Source of the DNA: JAJZGK01 sp035538795
GTDB taxonomy: Bacteria > Pseudomonadota > Alphaproteobacteria > Rhodospirillales > Magnetospirillaceae
Assembly (NCBI GenBank): GCA_035538795.1
Contig: DATLJS010000020.1
Coordinates: 124,001 to 188,000, forward strand
Length of the DNA stretch: 64,000 nt
Direction of reading: 5' to 3'
The notes beneath the pieces were generated by a model that saw nothing but the letters and a program-made list of their open reading frames with translations, made no database searches and was not told where the DNA came from. Position 1 is the stretch's first letter. The number at the start of each line of letters is the position of its first letter. The position numbers were made by a program, and so were the translations under genes. Positions 1-7,988 of this stretch are shown one piece after another.

Positions 1-185
1 GCGCCGCCGCGTCCGAGGCGGCGGAAACCCACATCCGCTACGCCAACGCCACCTTGCGGGAAAGCGTGGAAACCCAGCGCCGCCTTCAGGTTTCCATCAG
101 ACGCCGCCGCCGCGCCGACAACCCCGACGGCGGACCGTTCGGCGACCCGCCGGCATCGGGACGGCGGCCGCGCAAAAAGCCGTAA
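1..185 (+). CDS. C-terminal end of an unidentified protein (partial)
   Basis: A reading frame is open from the left edge (first full codon at base 3) to a TAA at 183-185, giving about 60 residues. The visible part is a short amphipathic stretch followed by a very basic Arg-rich patch and a Pro/Gly/Arg/Lys tail ending in RKKP. Codon use is G/C-rich at third positions, like the surrounding genes, which supports it being coding. It converges on the next gene with one base between the stop codons. No family can be named from this fragment; the basic tail could bind nucleic acid, but that is only a guess. Confidence 0.5.
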   Translation, partial: AAASEAAETHIRYANATLRESVETQRRLQVSIRRRRRADNPDGGPFGDPPASGRRPRKKP

Positions 186-186
186 G

Positions 187-1017
187 CTACAGCTCGACCA
201 CCATGTTGTCGCGGGCGACGAGCGTGCCGTCCCAGCTCTGCCGCGCCTCGGCCTCGATCCGAGCCATGAAGGCGTCGTCATGATCCGGATCATGGTGAAA
301 GATCGCCAGTTTTCCGACCCCGGCGGCGCGGCACAGCCGCACCCCTTCCTGCCAGGTGGAGTGGCCCCAACCGACCTTGGCGGGAAACTCGTCGTCGGTA
401 TAGGTGCTGTCGTAAATCACCAGATCGGCCCCGGCGATCAGGCCGAGGATGTTCTCGTCCGGCCGGCCGGGACGATGCTCGGTGTCGGTGACGTAACAAA
501 CCGAGCGGCCGCCGATCATGATGCGGTAGCCGGTGGCGCCGTTGGGATGGTTCAGCACGGCGGTGCGGATGCCCACCCCCGGCAAAAGATGGTTCAAATC
601 TTCTCCGGCATGAAAATCCTCGTAGACCATTTCCGCCTTCAGCGCTTCAAGCGGCACCGGAAACATCGGATAGGCCATCTGGCTCGCCAGCACCGACTGC
701 ACGCCACCCCGCTCGGCCAAATGCCCCGCCAAGACGCGGAAACGCCAGCCCGTCTGATAGGCGGGCACAAAGAAAGGAAAGCCGTTGATATGATCCCAGT
801 GGGTATGGGTCAGCAATAAAACAGCCGAACGCACCTGAGGACGGGTGAGATAATCCTGCCCCAAGGCCCGCAAGCCGGTGCCGGCGTCCAAAATGATATT
901 GACGTCGTCTCCGCTGGAAATTTCGATACAGCTGGTATTGCCGCCATAGACAACGTGATTCGGAGAAGGACAGGCGATGCTGCCGCGCACGCCCCAGAAC
1001 TTTACCCGCATGGCCAC
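187..1017 (-). CDS. Metallo-beta-lactamase-fold hydrolase
   Basis: A 276-residue protein of the metallo-beta-lactamase superfamily, probably a cytoplasmic dinuclear-zinc hydrolase. The N-terminus KFWGVRGSIACPSP, the GGNTSCIEI strand and the metal motif HTHWDH (near residue 71) are typical of the subgroup related to class II cyclic-nucleotide phosphodiesterases and PhnP-like enzymes. Further metal ligands are likely in LNHPNGATGYR, in YVTDTEH and in the C-terminal FHHDPDHDD segment. The substrate cannot be read from sequence. Two ATG codons, at 1017 and 1011, are both possible starts. The 74-bp AT-rich gap upstream probably holds its own promoter. In many proteobacteria this subgroup is fused to or sits beside signalling domains; here it is a stand-alone gene. 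Confidence 0.85.
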   Translation of the reverse strand: MAMRVKFWGVRGSIACPSPNHVVYGGNTSCIEISSGDDVNIILDAGTGLRALGQDYLTRPQVRSAVLLLTHTHWDHINGFPFFVPAYQTGWRFRVLAGHLAERGGVQSVLASQMAYPMFPVPLEALKAEMVYEDFHAGEDLNHLLPGVGIRTAVLNHPNGATGYRIMIGGRSVCYVTDTEHRPGRPDENILGLIAGADLVIYDSTYTDDEFPAKVGWGHSTWQEGVRLCRAAGVGKLAIFHHDPDHDDAFMARIEAEARQSWDGTLVARDNMVVEL

Positions 1018-1091
1018 CGCCTTCCCCAGACGTCCTTTCGCTTAGAAAAGTATTTTATACGTTTTGCCAAAATTTAAAACGCACATGATCC

Positions 1092-1817
1092 CTAGGGCAA
1101 AATCATCAATGGGCATCCAGGTTCCATCCCCGGAAGACGATCAGCCCGCCCCTGATTGACGGCAATCTCGACCAGGCCGCAGGAATTCTCGTACCAGAAG
1201 ACTTCTCCGGGCGGCCGATCCGAAAAGGTGCGCGCCCGTTCCAGAATGCGGTCCCCCGCCACGATACGGGCGTTCCGCGACAGACCGGAGGCGCGCAGCC
1301 CGGTCATGGCGTTGCCGTAATGGTCGACATAGATCACCGCCGGCAAATCCTCGGGCCAGCCGGGTTGAAAGGGATAATCCAGCAAGGCCCAGTCTCCGAT
1401 TTCCCCAAGCGCCAATCGCGCCGCCGCCGGAGCGAACAGATCGCGGCCGTGAAAACTGGCCGAAAGCCGCCCGCCCGGATCCGGCTGGAGACGGCGGCAT
1501 TCATCGATGCCGTAACGGCGGACGAAAGGATCGAACAGCCCGTTGCCCGGCCCCACCAGCCAGCGTCCCCCGCTTCTGACCGCCAACGGCGGACGTTCGC
1601 CGCCGACGCCGGGGTCGACCACCGCCAGCACCACGCCGCCGGCGGGGCACTCCGGCAGCAGGGCGGCCAGAAGATACGCGGATTCCTTGGGTTTGAACGC
1701 CGGCGCATCGGCCATCAGGTCGATGACGGGAATATGCGGCGCACGGCTGGCCAACACCGCCTTCATTTGTCCCTGATAAGGACCGTCGAGCCCAAAATCG
1801 CTGAACAGGAAAATCAT
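1092..1817 (-). CDS. SAM hydroxide adenosyltransferase (SAM hydrolase, DUF62 family)
   Basis: A 241-residue member of the SAM-dependent chlorinase/fluorinase family. Most bacterial members hydrolyse S-adenosylmethionine to adenosine and methionine. The hallmarks are the N-terminal FLFSDFGLDGPYQGQMKAVL, the AVVDPGVGG loop that contacts the SAM carboxylate and ribose, and GPGNGLFDP. The C-terminal half carries VIYVDHYGNAMT and an ENSCGLVEIAVNQG segment typical of the second domain. The frame stays open to 1982, but homology begins at the ATG at 1817 and the longer form would run into the divergent gene, so the short start is used. It is divergent from the PAS-GGDEF-EAL gene. Confidence 0.88.
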   Translation of the reverse strand: MIFLFSDFGLDGPYQGQMKAVLASRAPHIPVIDLMADAPAFKPKESAYLLAALLPECPAGGVVLAVVDPGVGGERPPLAVRSGGRWLVGPGNGLFDPFVRRYGIDECRRLQPDPGGRLSASFHGRDLFAPAAARLALGEIGDWALLDYPFQPGWPEDLPAVIYVDHYGNAMTGLRASGLSRNARIVAGDRILERARTFSDRPPGEVFWYENSCGLVEIAVNQGRADRLPGMEPGCPLMILP

Positions 1818-1965
1818 AACCGGGTCATCCCTGCCGTTAGGCCCACCAAGCTTGTGGGCATAAGCGGATGTGTCTAATATCACATACATAGCACCATCTT
1901 CGCAGCACGCGGCTTTCGTCGGCGGTGGTTTTAGGGCGACAAGTTCATTGGCCTGGGGGGCCGGA

Positions 1966-4884
1966 TTGACGATTTCACGCATTCACGGACTGGCCAAACC
2001 CGCTTTTTCCCCCTTGATCGGAACGGCGTTTTTTCTTGCGACCGGCGGCCTGTGGCTGGGCCTGGGCAAGCGCATGGACAGCAATCTGGCCGCCTTGGGC
2101 CTGCTGCTGGGCGGCAGCGCTCTTGTTTACACCGCCCTGCATCTGCTGTTCCGCCGCCGCAACTCGCTGGACGTCGGCCTGGACGATCTGCCCGACGCCG
2201 TCTTTCAGGTGGATGGCAACGGCCTGATCCGGCAATGGAACCAAGCCGCCGAGTCCCTGGTCGGCGACAGCCTGTTCAGCAGCGGCCAACGTTTTGTCGA
2301 CATCGCCGTGATCGAAGCCCAAGCCGCCTTGGCCGAGGCTTTGGGAGCCGCCCTTCACAACGGCGTCGCCAGTCTGGAAACGCGGCTTTCCAATGCCGAC
2401 GGCATTTCCATACCCTGCCACGCCGCCTTGCGCCTGCTGGCCGGTGGGCGCGGCGTCATGGTGTCGCTACGCCCTCTTCCCGATAAATCCGGGCCGGGCG
2501 ACACCAGCGAAACCTTCCGCCAGATGGTCGAGCTTTCCCCCTTTCTGGCCGCCGTGGTGGCCGACGGCCGCATCGTCTGGATCAACCGGGCCGGCGCCGT
2601 GATGCTGGGGGGCGAAAACCCCAGCCATATCTTGCGCCAGCCCTGGGATCATTTCCTGATGCCGTCCATCGACGGCCAGCCGCCCCGCCTGCGCCGCCTG
2701 GACGGCAGTCTGATCGAAGTGGATCTGACCAGTTGCGGCACCTTGTTCGAGGACCATCCGGCGATTCTGGTAGAGGCCCGCGATCAGTCCACCCTGTCGT
2801 CGGCCACCTTGCGTCTCGAAGATTACAGCCGCCGCATCCAGGGCATGCTGCAAGCCGTCGACGACGCCGTGGTGATGATTGACGATCACGGCCAGATCCA
2901 AGGCTTCAACCCGGCAGCTGAAATCCTGTTCGGCCACCCGGCCCGCGAGGTGGTGGGCGAAGACCTGTCTCTGCTGCTGCCGGCCGAAGACGCCAAGACG
3001 TTCCTCGACGCCTTTCGCCTGCGCGCCTCGGGCGGAGACAAGGCCCTGCGCCGCCGTCACGAACTGCGCGGCCGCCGCCGCGACGGCTCCAGCTTTCCCG
3101 CCCAGCTCACCCAATCCGAGGTACGCGACGGCGGCAAGCGCATCTTCACCCTGGTGATCCGCGACGTCTCGGAACGCAAAGCTCTGTATTCCCGTCTGGC
3201 CATGACCGAAAAGGTTCTGGAAGCGACGTCCGAAGGCGTCATCCTGTCCGACATCAAAGGCACAGTGCTGTGGGTCAACGGCGGTTTTTCCCGCATTTCC
3301 GGCTACAGCCGCGACGAGGCCATCGGCAAGACCACCCGGCTTCTGAAATCCGGCCTTCAGGGGCCAAGCTTTTATAAGGCCATGTGGGATTCCCTGGAAA
3401 ACGACGGCGAATGGGCCGGCGAAATCTGGAACCGCCGCAAGGACGGCGAGGCTTATCCCGAGTGGCTGACCATCAAGACCATCCATGACGAAAACGGCCA
3501 GCCGGAGCGATTCGTCGGCGTGTTCTCGGATATCTCGAAGCACAAGCGCGCCCAGGAGACCATCCGCCACCTGACCTATTACGATCCCGTCACCCGCCTG
3601 CCGAACCGCTATCTGTTCCAGGACCGCCTGGGGCAGGCCATGGAGCGGGCGCGACGTTCGGACCGCCGGGTGGCGCTGGTGCTGGTCAGCCTGGACCGCT
3701 TCAAGACCATCAACGAGACCCTGGGCCATCAAGTCGGCGACGCCCTGCTGCGCGAGGTGGCGCAACGCCTGACCGCTTCGGTGCGCGGCGAGGATACAGT
3801 CAGCCGCCTGCGCGGCGACACCTTCTGTTGCGTGCTGGCCGAACTGAACCACACCCATGACGCCAATCCGGTGATCAACCGCATTCTGGACAGCTTCATG
3901 CAGCCCTTCATGCTGAACGGCCACGAGGTGTTCAGCACCGCCAGCCTGGGCATCAGCATGTTCCCGCTGGACGGCGGCGAGATCGACGACCTGCTGCAAA
4001 AAGCCGAGTCGGCGGTCAACCGCAGCAAGGAGCGGGCCGAGAACACCTATCATTTCTATACGCCGGAAATGAACGCCAACTCCATGGAGCGGCTGCGCCT
4101 GGAAACCGACCTGCGCAAGGCGGTCAACCGCGGCGAGCTGATCCTCTACTACCAGCCCAAGGTCGAGATCGAAACCGGCAAGCTGGTGGGCGCCGAGGCG
4201 CTGGTGCGCTGGCGCCACCCCGAATACGGCATGGTGCCGCCCGCTCGCTTCATCCCCATTGCCGAAGACACCGGCTTGATCCTTCCCATCGGCTCGTCGG
4301 TGCTGAACCAGGCTTGCCGCCAGCTCAAGGCCTGGATCGACCAGGGACTGACGCCGGTTCCGGTGGCGGTCAATCTGTCGGCCCACCAGTTCCGGCAAAA
4401 CGACATGGTCGCCTCCATCACCGGCGTCATCGCCGACGCCGGCATTCCCAGCGGCTTGATCGAACTGGAACTGACGGAAAGCTCGGTGATGCGCAACGCC
4501 GATTCCGCCGTCATGCTGCTCAACGAGTTGCACGGCATGGGCCTGACCATCGCCATCGACGATTTCGGCACCGGCTATTCGTCGTTGAGCTATCTGAAGA
4601 AGTTCCCCATCGACCGGCTGAAGGTGGACCGATCGTTCGTTCAAGACTTGGGAACCAGTCAGGCGGGCGAGGAAATCGTCGGTGCCATCATCGCCATGGC
4701 CCATTCCCTGAAGATGTCGGTGATCGCCGAAGGCGTCGAGAACGGCCAGCAGCTTCAAATGTTGCGCGACCTCAAATGCGAAGAGGTGCAGGGTTTCTAT
4801 TACAGCCGCCCGGTGCCGGCCGAGGAATTCGCCACATTCCTGGCCGCCGGCACCCTGACGGGACGCGACACCTCAAGCGACTGA
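1966..4884 (+). CDS. Membrane-anchored PAS-PAS-PAS-PAS-GGDEF-EAL protein, probable c-di-GMP phosphodiesterase
   Basis: Two N-terminal membrane segments (within about residues 13-62) are followed by four PAS-like domains (about 70-530), a GGDEF domain (about 535-700) and an EAL domain (about 710-965). The diguanylate cyclase signature is broken: RLRGDTFCC stands where GGDEF should be, so synthesis is unlikely. The EAL domain keeps its catalytic set: EALVRW, NLSAHQF, ELTESS, IDDFGTGYSS, an EGVE motif and QGFYYSRP, so it probably hydrolyses c-di-GMP, perhaps with the dead GGDEF as a GTP sensor. The frame is open from a GTG at 1870, but a TTG at 1966 follows a strong GGGGGG ribosome-binding run at 1955-1960 and leaves room for divergent promoters; the start is uncertain by about 32 codons. 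Confidence 0.88.
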   Translation: MTISRIHGLAKPAFSPLIGTAFFLATGGLWLGLGKRMDSNLAALGLLLGGSALVYTALHLLFRRRNSLDVGLDDLPDAVFQVDGNGLIRQWNQAAESLVGDSLFSSGQRFVDIAVIEAQAALAEALGAALHNGVASLETRLSNADGISIPCHAALRLLAGGRGVMVSLRPLPDKSGPGDTSETFRQMVELSPFLAAVVADGRIVWINRAGAVMLGGENPSHILRQPWDHFLMPSIDGQPPRLRRLDGSLIEVDLTSCGTLFEDHPAILVEARDQSTLSSATLRLEDYSRRIQGMLQAVDDAVVMIDDHGQIQGFNPAAEILFGHPAREVVGEDLSLLLPAEDAKTFLDAFRLRASGGDKALRRRHELRGRRRDGSSFPAQLTQSEVRDGGKRIFTLVIRDVSERKALYSRLAMTEKVLEATSEGVILSDIKGTVLWVNGGFSRISGYSRDEAIGKTTRLLKSGLQGPSFYKAMWDSLENDGEWAGEIWNRRKDGEAYPEWLTIKTIHDENGQPERFVGVFSDISKHKRAQETIRHLTYYDPVTRLPNRYLFQDRLGQAMERARRSDRRVALVLVSLDRFKTINETLGHQVGDALLREVAQRLTASVRGEDTVSRLRGDTFCCVLAELNHTHDANPVINRILDSFMQPFMLNGHEVFSTASLGISMFPLDGGEIDDLLQKAESAVNRSKERAENTYHFYTPEMNANSMERLRLETDLRKAVNRGELILYYQPKVEIETGKLVGAEALVRWRHPEYGMVPPARFIPIAEDTGLILPIGSSVLNQACRQLKAWIDQGLTPVPVAVNLSAHQFRQNDMVASITGVIADAGIPSGLIELELTESSVMRNADSAVMLLNELHGMGLTIAIDDFGTGYSSLSYLKKFPIDRLKVDRSFVQDLGTSQAGEEIVGAIIAMAHSLKMSVIAEGVENGQQLQMLRDLKCEEVQGFYYSRPVPAEEFATFLAAGTLTGRDTSSD

Positions 4885-4891
4885 CCGGGTC

Positions 4892-6079
4892 TCACCCCGG
4901 CTTGCCGTCCTGCCGGGGCAGCAGGCAGACGGGGGCATAGACCACGGCGAAGACGGCGAAGCCCAGGCTCCACAGGGCGCCCGACAGCAGCAGCGCCGAA
5001 TGGGCGTCCGCCAGCACGCCGAAGACGCGGACGAACGCCCCCAACTGCACCAGCACATATGCCGCCACCGTGGCCTTGGCCGGTTCCAGGGGACGACCGC
5101 CATGCCCCAGGGCGGCGCGGCTCATGACGCCGATGATCATGCTGCCGATGGCGCCGGCGGTCAGGGCGTGAACGGCCGTTTGCGGTGTGATGATTCCCGG
5201 CATCAGGGCCGACAGCCCCAGCAGGGCCAATCCCACCGGCACCCACAGATAGCCGATGTGCAAAATCCACAGCAGCGGCACGGGGCCGGTCTTCCAGCCT
5301 TTCCAGCCCGTCAGGCGGACCAGATGCAGCACCGCCGCCAGCAGGCAGAGCGATCCCGCCGGCACGCTGGAGGGCAAGGCCAGCCAGGACGCCGCCGACA
5401 GGGCCAGCGCCGCCAGAGACGCCTTTTCCAGCCACGGCCGCGAAACGGTCTGGACGGAGATTCCCTTCATGCGCAGGCCGTTCTGGGTGAAGCCGGGAAT
5501 GATGCGCCCGCCGATGACGCCGATCATCATGATGAGCATGAAGATGCCGCCATACAGGCCGGTACGGCCCAATTGGCTGACGCCGAGCATTTCCGACAGC
5601 AAAAGCCCGTCGCACAGGGTCAGCAGCGACAAAAGGAACAGGAACATCATGTTCCGCACCTTGCCCGCCCGAATCAGCGGCAAGGCCAACAGACCGCCCA
5701 GGGCGGGCAGCAGCAGAATGTCGCACAAAGCCGCCAGCCACAGCGGCAGCCCACCGAGAAAGCCGATGCGGGCGGCGATCCACAGCCCGGCCAGAGCCGC
5801 CAGTTTCGTCCCCTTGACGCCGGGAGCGCCGGTCCAGTTGGGCACCGCCGTCAGCAGGAAGCCGCACACCGCCGCCGTCCCGAATCCGAAGAGCATTTCA
5901 TGGCCGTGCCACAGCAGCGGCGTCACCGCCGGCGCTCCGCCGCCGCTCATGAACAGCAGCCACAGCGGCACCATCAGAGCCGCCTGCAAACCGGCCAGCA
6001 GGAAGAACGGACGGAACCCCGCTCGCAATACCGGCAAGCCGCCCGCCGCCTTGCCTGGTTGTTCGATCTGAATCAGCAT
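4892..6079 (-). CDS. nnrS: NnrS family haem-copper membrane protein
   Basis: A 395-residue, almost entirely hydrophobic protein with about twelve membrane segments. Family signatures are FRPFFLLAG near the N-terminus, LLWHGHEMLFGF, GFLLTAVPNWTG, GGRIIPGFTQNG and the late AVHALTAGAIGSMIIGVMSR. NnrS proteins carry haem and copper and are linked to tolerance of nitric oxide in denitrifying and NO-exposed bacteria. The gene is divergent from a TetR regulator. An FNR/Dnr-type box at 6131-6144 lies about 50 bp upstream, which fits induction at low oxygen or by NO. It converges with the PAS-GGDEF-EAL gene, with 7 bp between the stop codons. No other denitrification gene is in the window. Confidence 0.93.
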   Translation of the reverse strand: MLIQIEQPGKAAGGLPVLRAGFRPFFLLAGLQAALMVPLWLLFMSGGGAPAVTPLLWHGHEMLFGFGTAAVCGFLLTAVPNWTGAPGVKGTKLAALAGLWIAARIGFLGGLPLWLAALCDILLLPALGGLLALPLIRAGKVRNMMFLFLLSLLTLCDGLLLSEMLGVSQLGRTGLYGGIFMLIMMIGVIGGRIIPGFTQNGLRMKGISVQTVSRPWLEKASLAALALSAASWLALPSSVPAGSLCLLAAVLHLVRLTGWKGWKTGPVPLLWILHIGYLWVPVGLALLGLSALMPGIITPQTAVHALTAGAIGSMIIGVMSRAALGHGGRPLEPAKATVAAYVLVQLGAFVRVFGVLADAHSALLLSGALWSLGFAVFAVVYAPVCLLPRQDGKPG

Positions 6080-6130
6080 GAAACCTCCATAATTTCGCTG
6101 ATTCTTGCGGCATCGCGCCTCTCAAGCGCC

Positions 6131-6144
6131 TTGATGGCGGTCAA
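6131..6144. promoter_or_regulatory. FNR/Dnr/NnrR-type binding site upstream of nnrS
   Basis: The sequence TTGATGGCGGTCAA matches the FNR-family consensus TTGAT-N4-ATCAA at nine of ten defined positions. Its centre is about 58 bp upstream of the nnrS ATG, so a class II activator position (-41.5) would put the transcript start near 6096 with a short leader. Which CRP/FNR regulator uses it cannot be told from sequence. It could also affect the divergent TetR gene, but is about 150 bp from that start. Confidence 0.6.
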
Positions 6145-6224
6145 GATCGATCAGGGGTGTAGACCCCTTCTCCCCCTGACGGCTGAGGACGATGGAATTC
6201 AGCATAGCCACCATCATCAAGGCT

Positions 6225-6268
6225 TTGACAAACTGCTCCGGTGAGCGTTTACATCTTGACCAACAAGA
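6225..6268 (+). promoter_or_regulatory. Possible promoter and operator of the TetR gene
   Basis: A perfect -35 hexamer TTGACA (6225-6230) is followed after 17 bp by a weak -10, TTTACA (6248-6253). Just after it lies a 5-5-5 inverted repeat, TCTTG-ACCAA-CAAGA (6254-6268), a size and placement suited to autorepression by a TetR dimer. The -10 is poor, so this is a suggestion only. Confidence 0.3.
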
Positions 6269-6287
6269 CAGGTTGGAGTGAGCCATA

Positions 6288-6950
6288 TTGGAACCGCGCG
6301 AAAACCAGCGCAAACGCCTTCCCAGGGACGAGAGGGAACGTCTGATCCTGGACGAGGCCGTGAAGTTCTTCGCCGAAGTCGGCTTCGAAGGACAAACCCG
6401 CGCCCTGGCCGAACGGCTGGGCGTGACCCAGCCCCTGCTCTATCGCTATTTCCCCGACAAGGAATCGCTGATCGAACGGGTGTTCGACGAAGTTTACATG
6501 AAACGGTGGAAGCCGGAATGGCACAGCCTTCTGGCCGACCGCAGCCGACCGTTCGGAACGCGCCTGAAGGAATTCTACGGCGATTTCTGCCGTGAAATCT
6601 TCCGTCCCGAATGGGTCCGCATCTTCATGTATGCCGGCCTGAAGGGCGAACACATCAATCAACGCTATCTGGAAAGCATCGAGGGCAACCTTCTACAGCC
6701 GCTTTGCCGTGAATTGCGCCACAGCCACGGCCTACCCAGCCCCGAGGACCATCCGCTGGAAGAGCGGGAACTGACCATGGCCTGGGCTCTGCACGGCTCG
6801 ATTTTCCACGTCGCCATGCGCAAATGGATCTATCGCCTGCCCGTGCCCGACGACCTGGAAGAGGTCGTCAACTTCACCCTGGACACCTTCCTGCACGGCT
6901 GCGGCCAGTCCTTGCGGACCCTGTTCCCGGAAATCAAGGCGGCGGAATAA
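6288..6950 (+). CDS. TetR/AcrR family transcriptional regulator
   Basis: A 220-residue one-component regulator. The N-terminal DNA-binding domain (about residues 15-62) has the TetR pattern: ILDEAVKFFAEVGF, then the helix-turn-helix ALAERLGVTQPLLYRYFPDKESL. The remaining about 150 residues form the helical ligand and dimer domain, and no ligand can be inferred. There is no ATG near the start of homology; a TTG at 6288 is preceded at good spacing by GGAG (6275-6278), so TTG is taken as the start. It is divergent from nnrS, which it may regulate along with itself. A terminator-like hairpin follows at 6978. Confidence 0.9.
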   Translation: MEPRENQRKRLPRDERERLILDEAVKFFAEVGFEGQTRALAERLGVTQPLLYRYFPDKESLIERVFDEVYMKRWKPEWHSLLADRSRPFGTRLKEFYGDFCREIFRPEWVRIFMYAGLKGEHINQRYLESIEGNLLQPLCRELRHSHGLPSPEDHPLEERELTMAWALHGSIFHVAMRKWIYRLPVPDDLEEVVNFTLDTFLHGCGQSLRTLFPEIKAAE

Positions 6951-6977
6951 CCCCGGCTTTCAAAGCCGGAATGAAAA

Positions 6978-7001
6978 GGGCGGTGGAGAAATCCACCGCC
7001 C
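6978..7001. terminator. Terminator hairpin, copy 1 (left flank of the SDR segment)
   Basis: A perfect 9-bp stem (GGGCGGTGG / CCACCGCCC) closes a six-base loop AGAAAT. It is preceded by AAAA but followed by CTCATC, so it lacks a T-tract in the + direction; in the - direction it would end in TTTT. The same 24 bp recur exactly at 7939-7962, where the T-tract is on the other side. Confidence 0.7.
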
Positions 7002-7938
7002 CTCATCTATCTGTTAAAGAAGGTGAGCCTTGATTGTGTGGACATCTCCTCCATAGTCGATCCGCCGTTGCCACCAAGCGAGAACATCCGTGAAAAAACC
7101 GCCCCCTGTTGCTCTTGTCACCGGTTCGACATCCGGCATTGGCGCTGCCATTGCGCGGCGGCTCGCAGGGGACGGTTTCTCCGTTGTATTGCATTCGCGC
7201 AATTCGACGGAAGCCGGACGTGCGTTAGCTGATGAAATCGGCTCTGCTACCTATATTCAGGCTGATTTGGCTAATGACACCGACAGGGAGAGGCTCGTTC
7301 GAGACGCAATATGCGCATGGGGGAGACTCGATGTTCTCGTCAATAATGCGGGAATCAGCCGTGTTATTTCTCATGCGGATCTCGCTGCTGCAACGCCAGC
7401 CATCTGGCAAGAATTGTACGAGATCAACGTAGTCGCACCTTTTCGGCTGGTGGCTGAAGCGGAACCGGCGCTACGCGAAGCGGCCCGATGTGGCCGCCCT
7501 GGCTGTATTGTGAATGTCAGTTCCCATGCCGGTGTACGGCCTAAAGGAGCCTCGATTCCTTACGCTGCGAGCAAGGCAGCATTGAATCATGTGACTCGAT
7601 TGCTTGCTCTTTCTCTTGCCCCGGATATCCGTGTGAATGCGGTCGCTCCGGGACTGGTCGACACACCCCTTACGGCAGATTGGACTGAGGCACAACAGCT
7701 CTGGAAGGCAGGCTCGCCGATGCGGCGGGCGGCTAGCCCGGAAGACATTGCTCAGGCAGTTGCAATGTTAGTTGCATCTGACTACTTGACGGGAGAGATC
7801 CTCCTCTCCGACGGCGGATTGAACCTGACATAGCAAAATACGTTAGGAAATCGGGATATTTTCCTGAAAGCGCTGCCACCAGCACTAGATCCAGCAGTGA
7901 CGGCCATCATGAATTCGTATGCCAACAGATTGTTGGAG
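7002..7938 (+). mobile_element. Candidate inserted cassette carrying an SDR gene
   Basis: This 937-bp segment lies between two exact 24-bp copies of a terminator hairpin. Copy 1 keeps only the left A-tract and copy 2 only the right T-tract of what looks like one ancestral bidirectional terminator, as expected if the segment was inserted with duplication of the hairpin. The inner ends are imperfectly inverted: the left begins CTCATCTATCTGTT, and the right, read backwards, begins CTCCAACAATCTGTT. The DNA inside is visibly less G/C-rich at third positions than its neighbours. No transposase or integrase is encoded, so the mechanism is unknown and the call is inference. Confidence 0.4.
7090..7833 (+). 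CDS. Short-chain dehydrogenase/reductase (SDR)
   Basis: A 247-residue classical SDR, a single Rossmann-fold NAD(P)-dependent oxidoreductase. The cofactor motif is TGSTSGIG (residues about 11-18), followed by the structural NNAG motif, the catalytic Ser in IVNVSSHAG, and YAASK with the catalytic Tyr and Lys. The end, GEILLSDGGLNLT, is the usual SDR C-terminus. SRN after the second strand suggests NADP preference. The start is a GTG at 7090 with a weak ribosome-binding site. The substrate is unknown and no pathway partner is adjacent. Codon use is less G/C-biased than in flanking genes, and the gene sits between duplicated terminators, so it was probably acquired. Confidence 0.88.
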   Translation: MKKPPPVALVTGSTSGIGAAIARRLAGDGFSVVLHSRNSTEAGRALADEIGSATYIQADLANDTDRERLVRDAICAWGRLDVLVNNAGISRVISHADLAAATPAIWQELYEINVVAPFRLVAEAEPALREAARCGRPGCIVNVSSHAGVRPKGASIPYAASKAALNHVTRLLALSLAPDIRVNAVAPGLVDTPLTADWTEAQQLWKAGSPMRRAASPEDIAQAVAMLVASDYLTGEILLSDGGLNLT

Positions 7939-7962
7939 GGGCGGTGGAGAAATCCACCGCCC
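7939..7962. terminator. Terminator hairpin, copy 2 (right flank of the SDR segment)
   Basis: An exact second copy of the 24-bp hairpin at 6978-7001, here followed by TTTTCG (7963-7968), so it can act as an intrinsic terminator for + strand transcripts. It lies just before the convergent glucanase gene. Confidence 0.75.
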
Positions 7963-7988
7963 TTTTCGTTAAGCTCCGGCTGTTCCCG

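Noticed and set aside
1818..1982. N-terminal extension of the SAM hydrolase
   Set aside because: Homology begins at the ATG at 1817; the extension would overlap the divergent gene's start and has no recognisable sequence.
2467..4758. A 763-codon minus-strand open frame inside the PAS-GGDEF-EAL gene
   Set aside because: Antisense to a gene with clear PAS, GGDEF and EAL motifs; composition is typical of a shadow frame.
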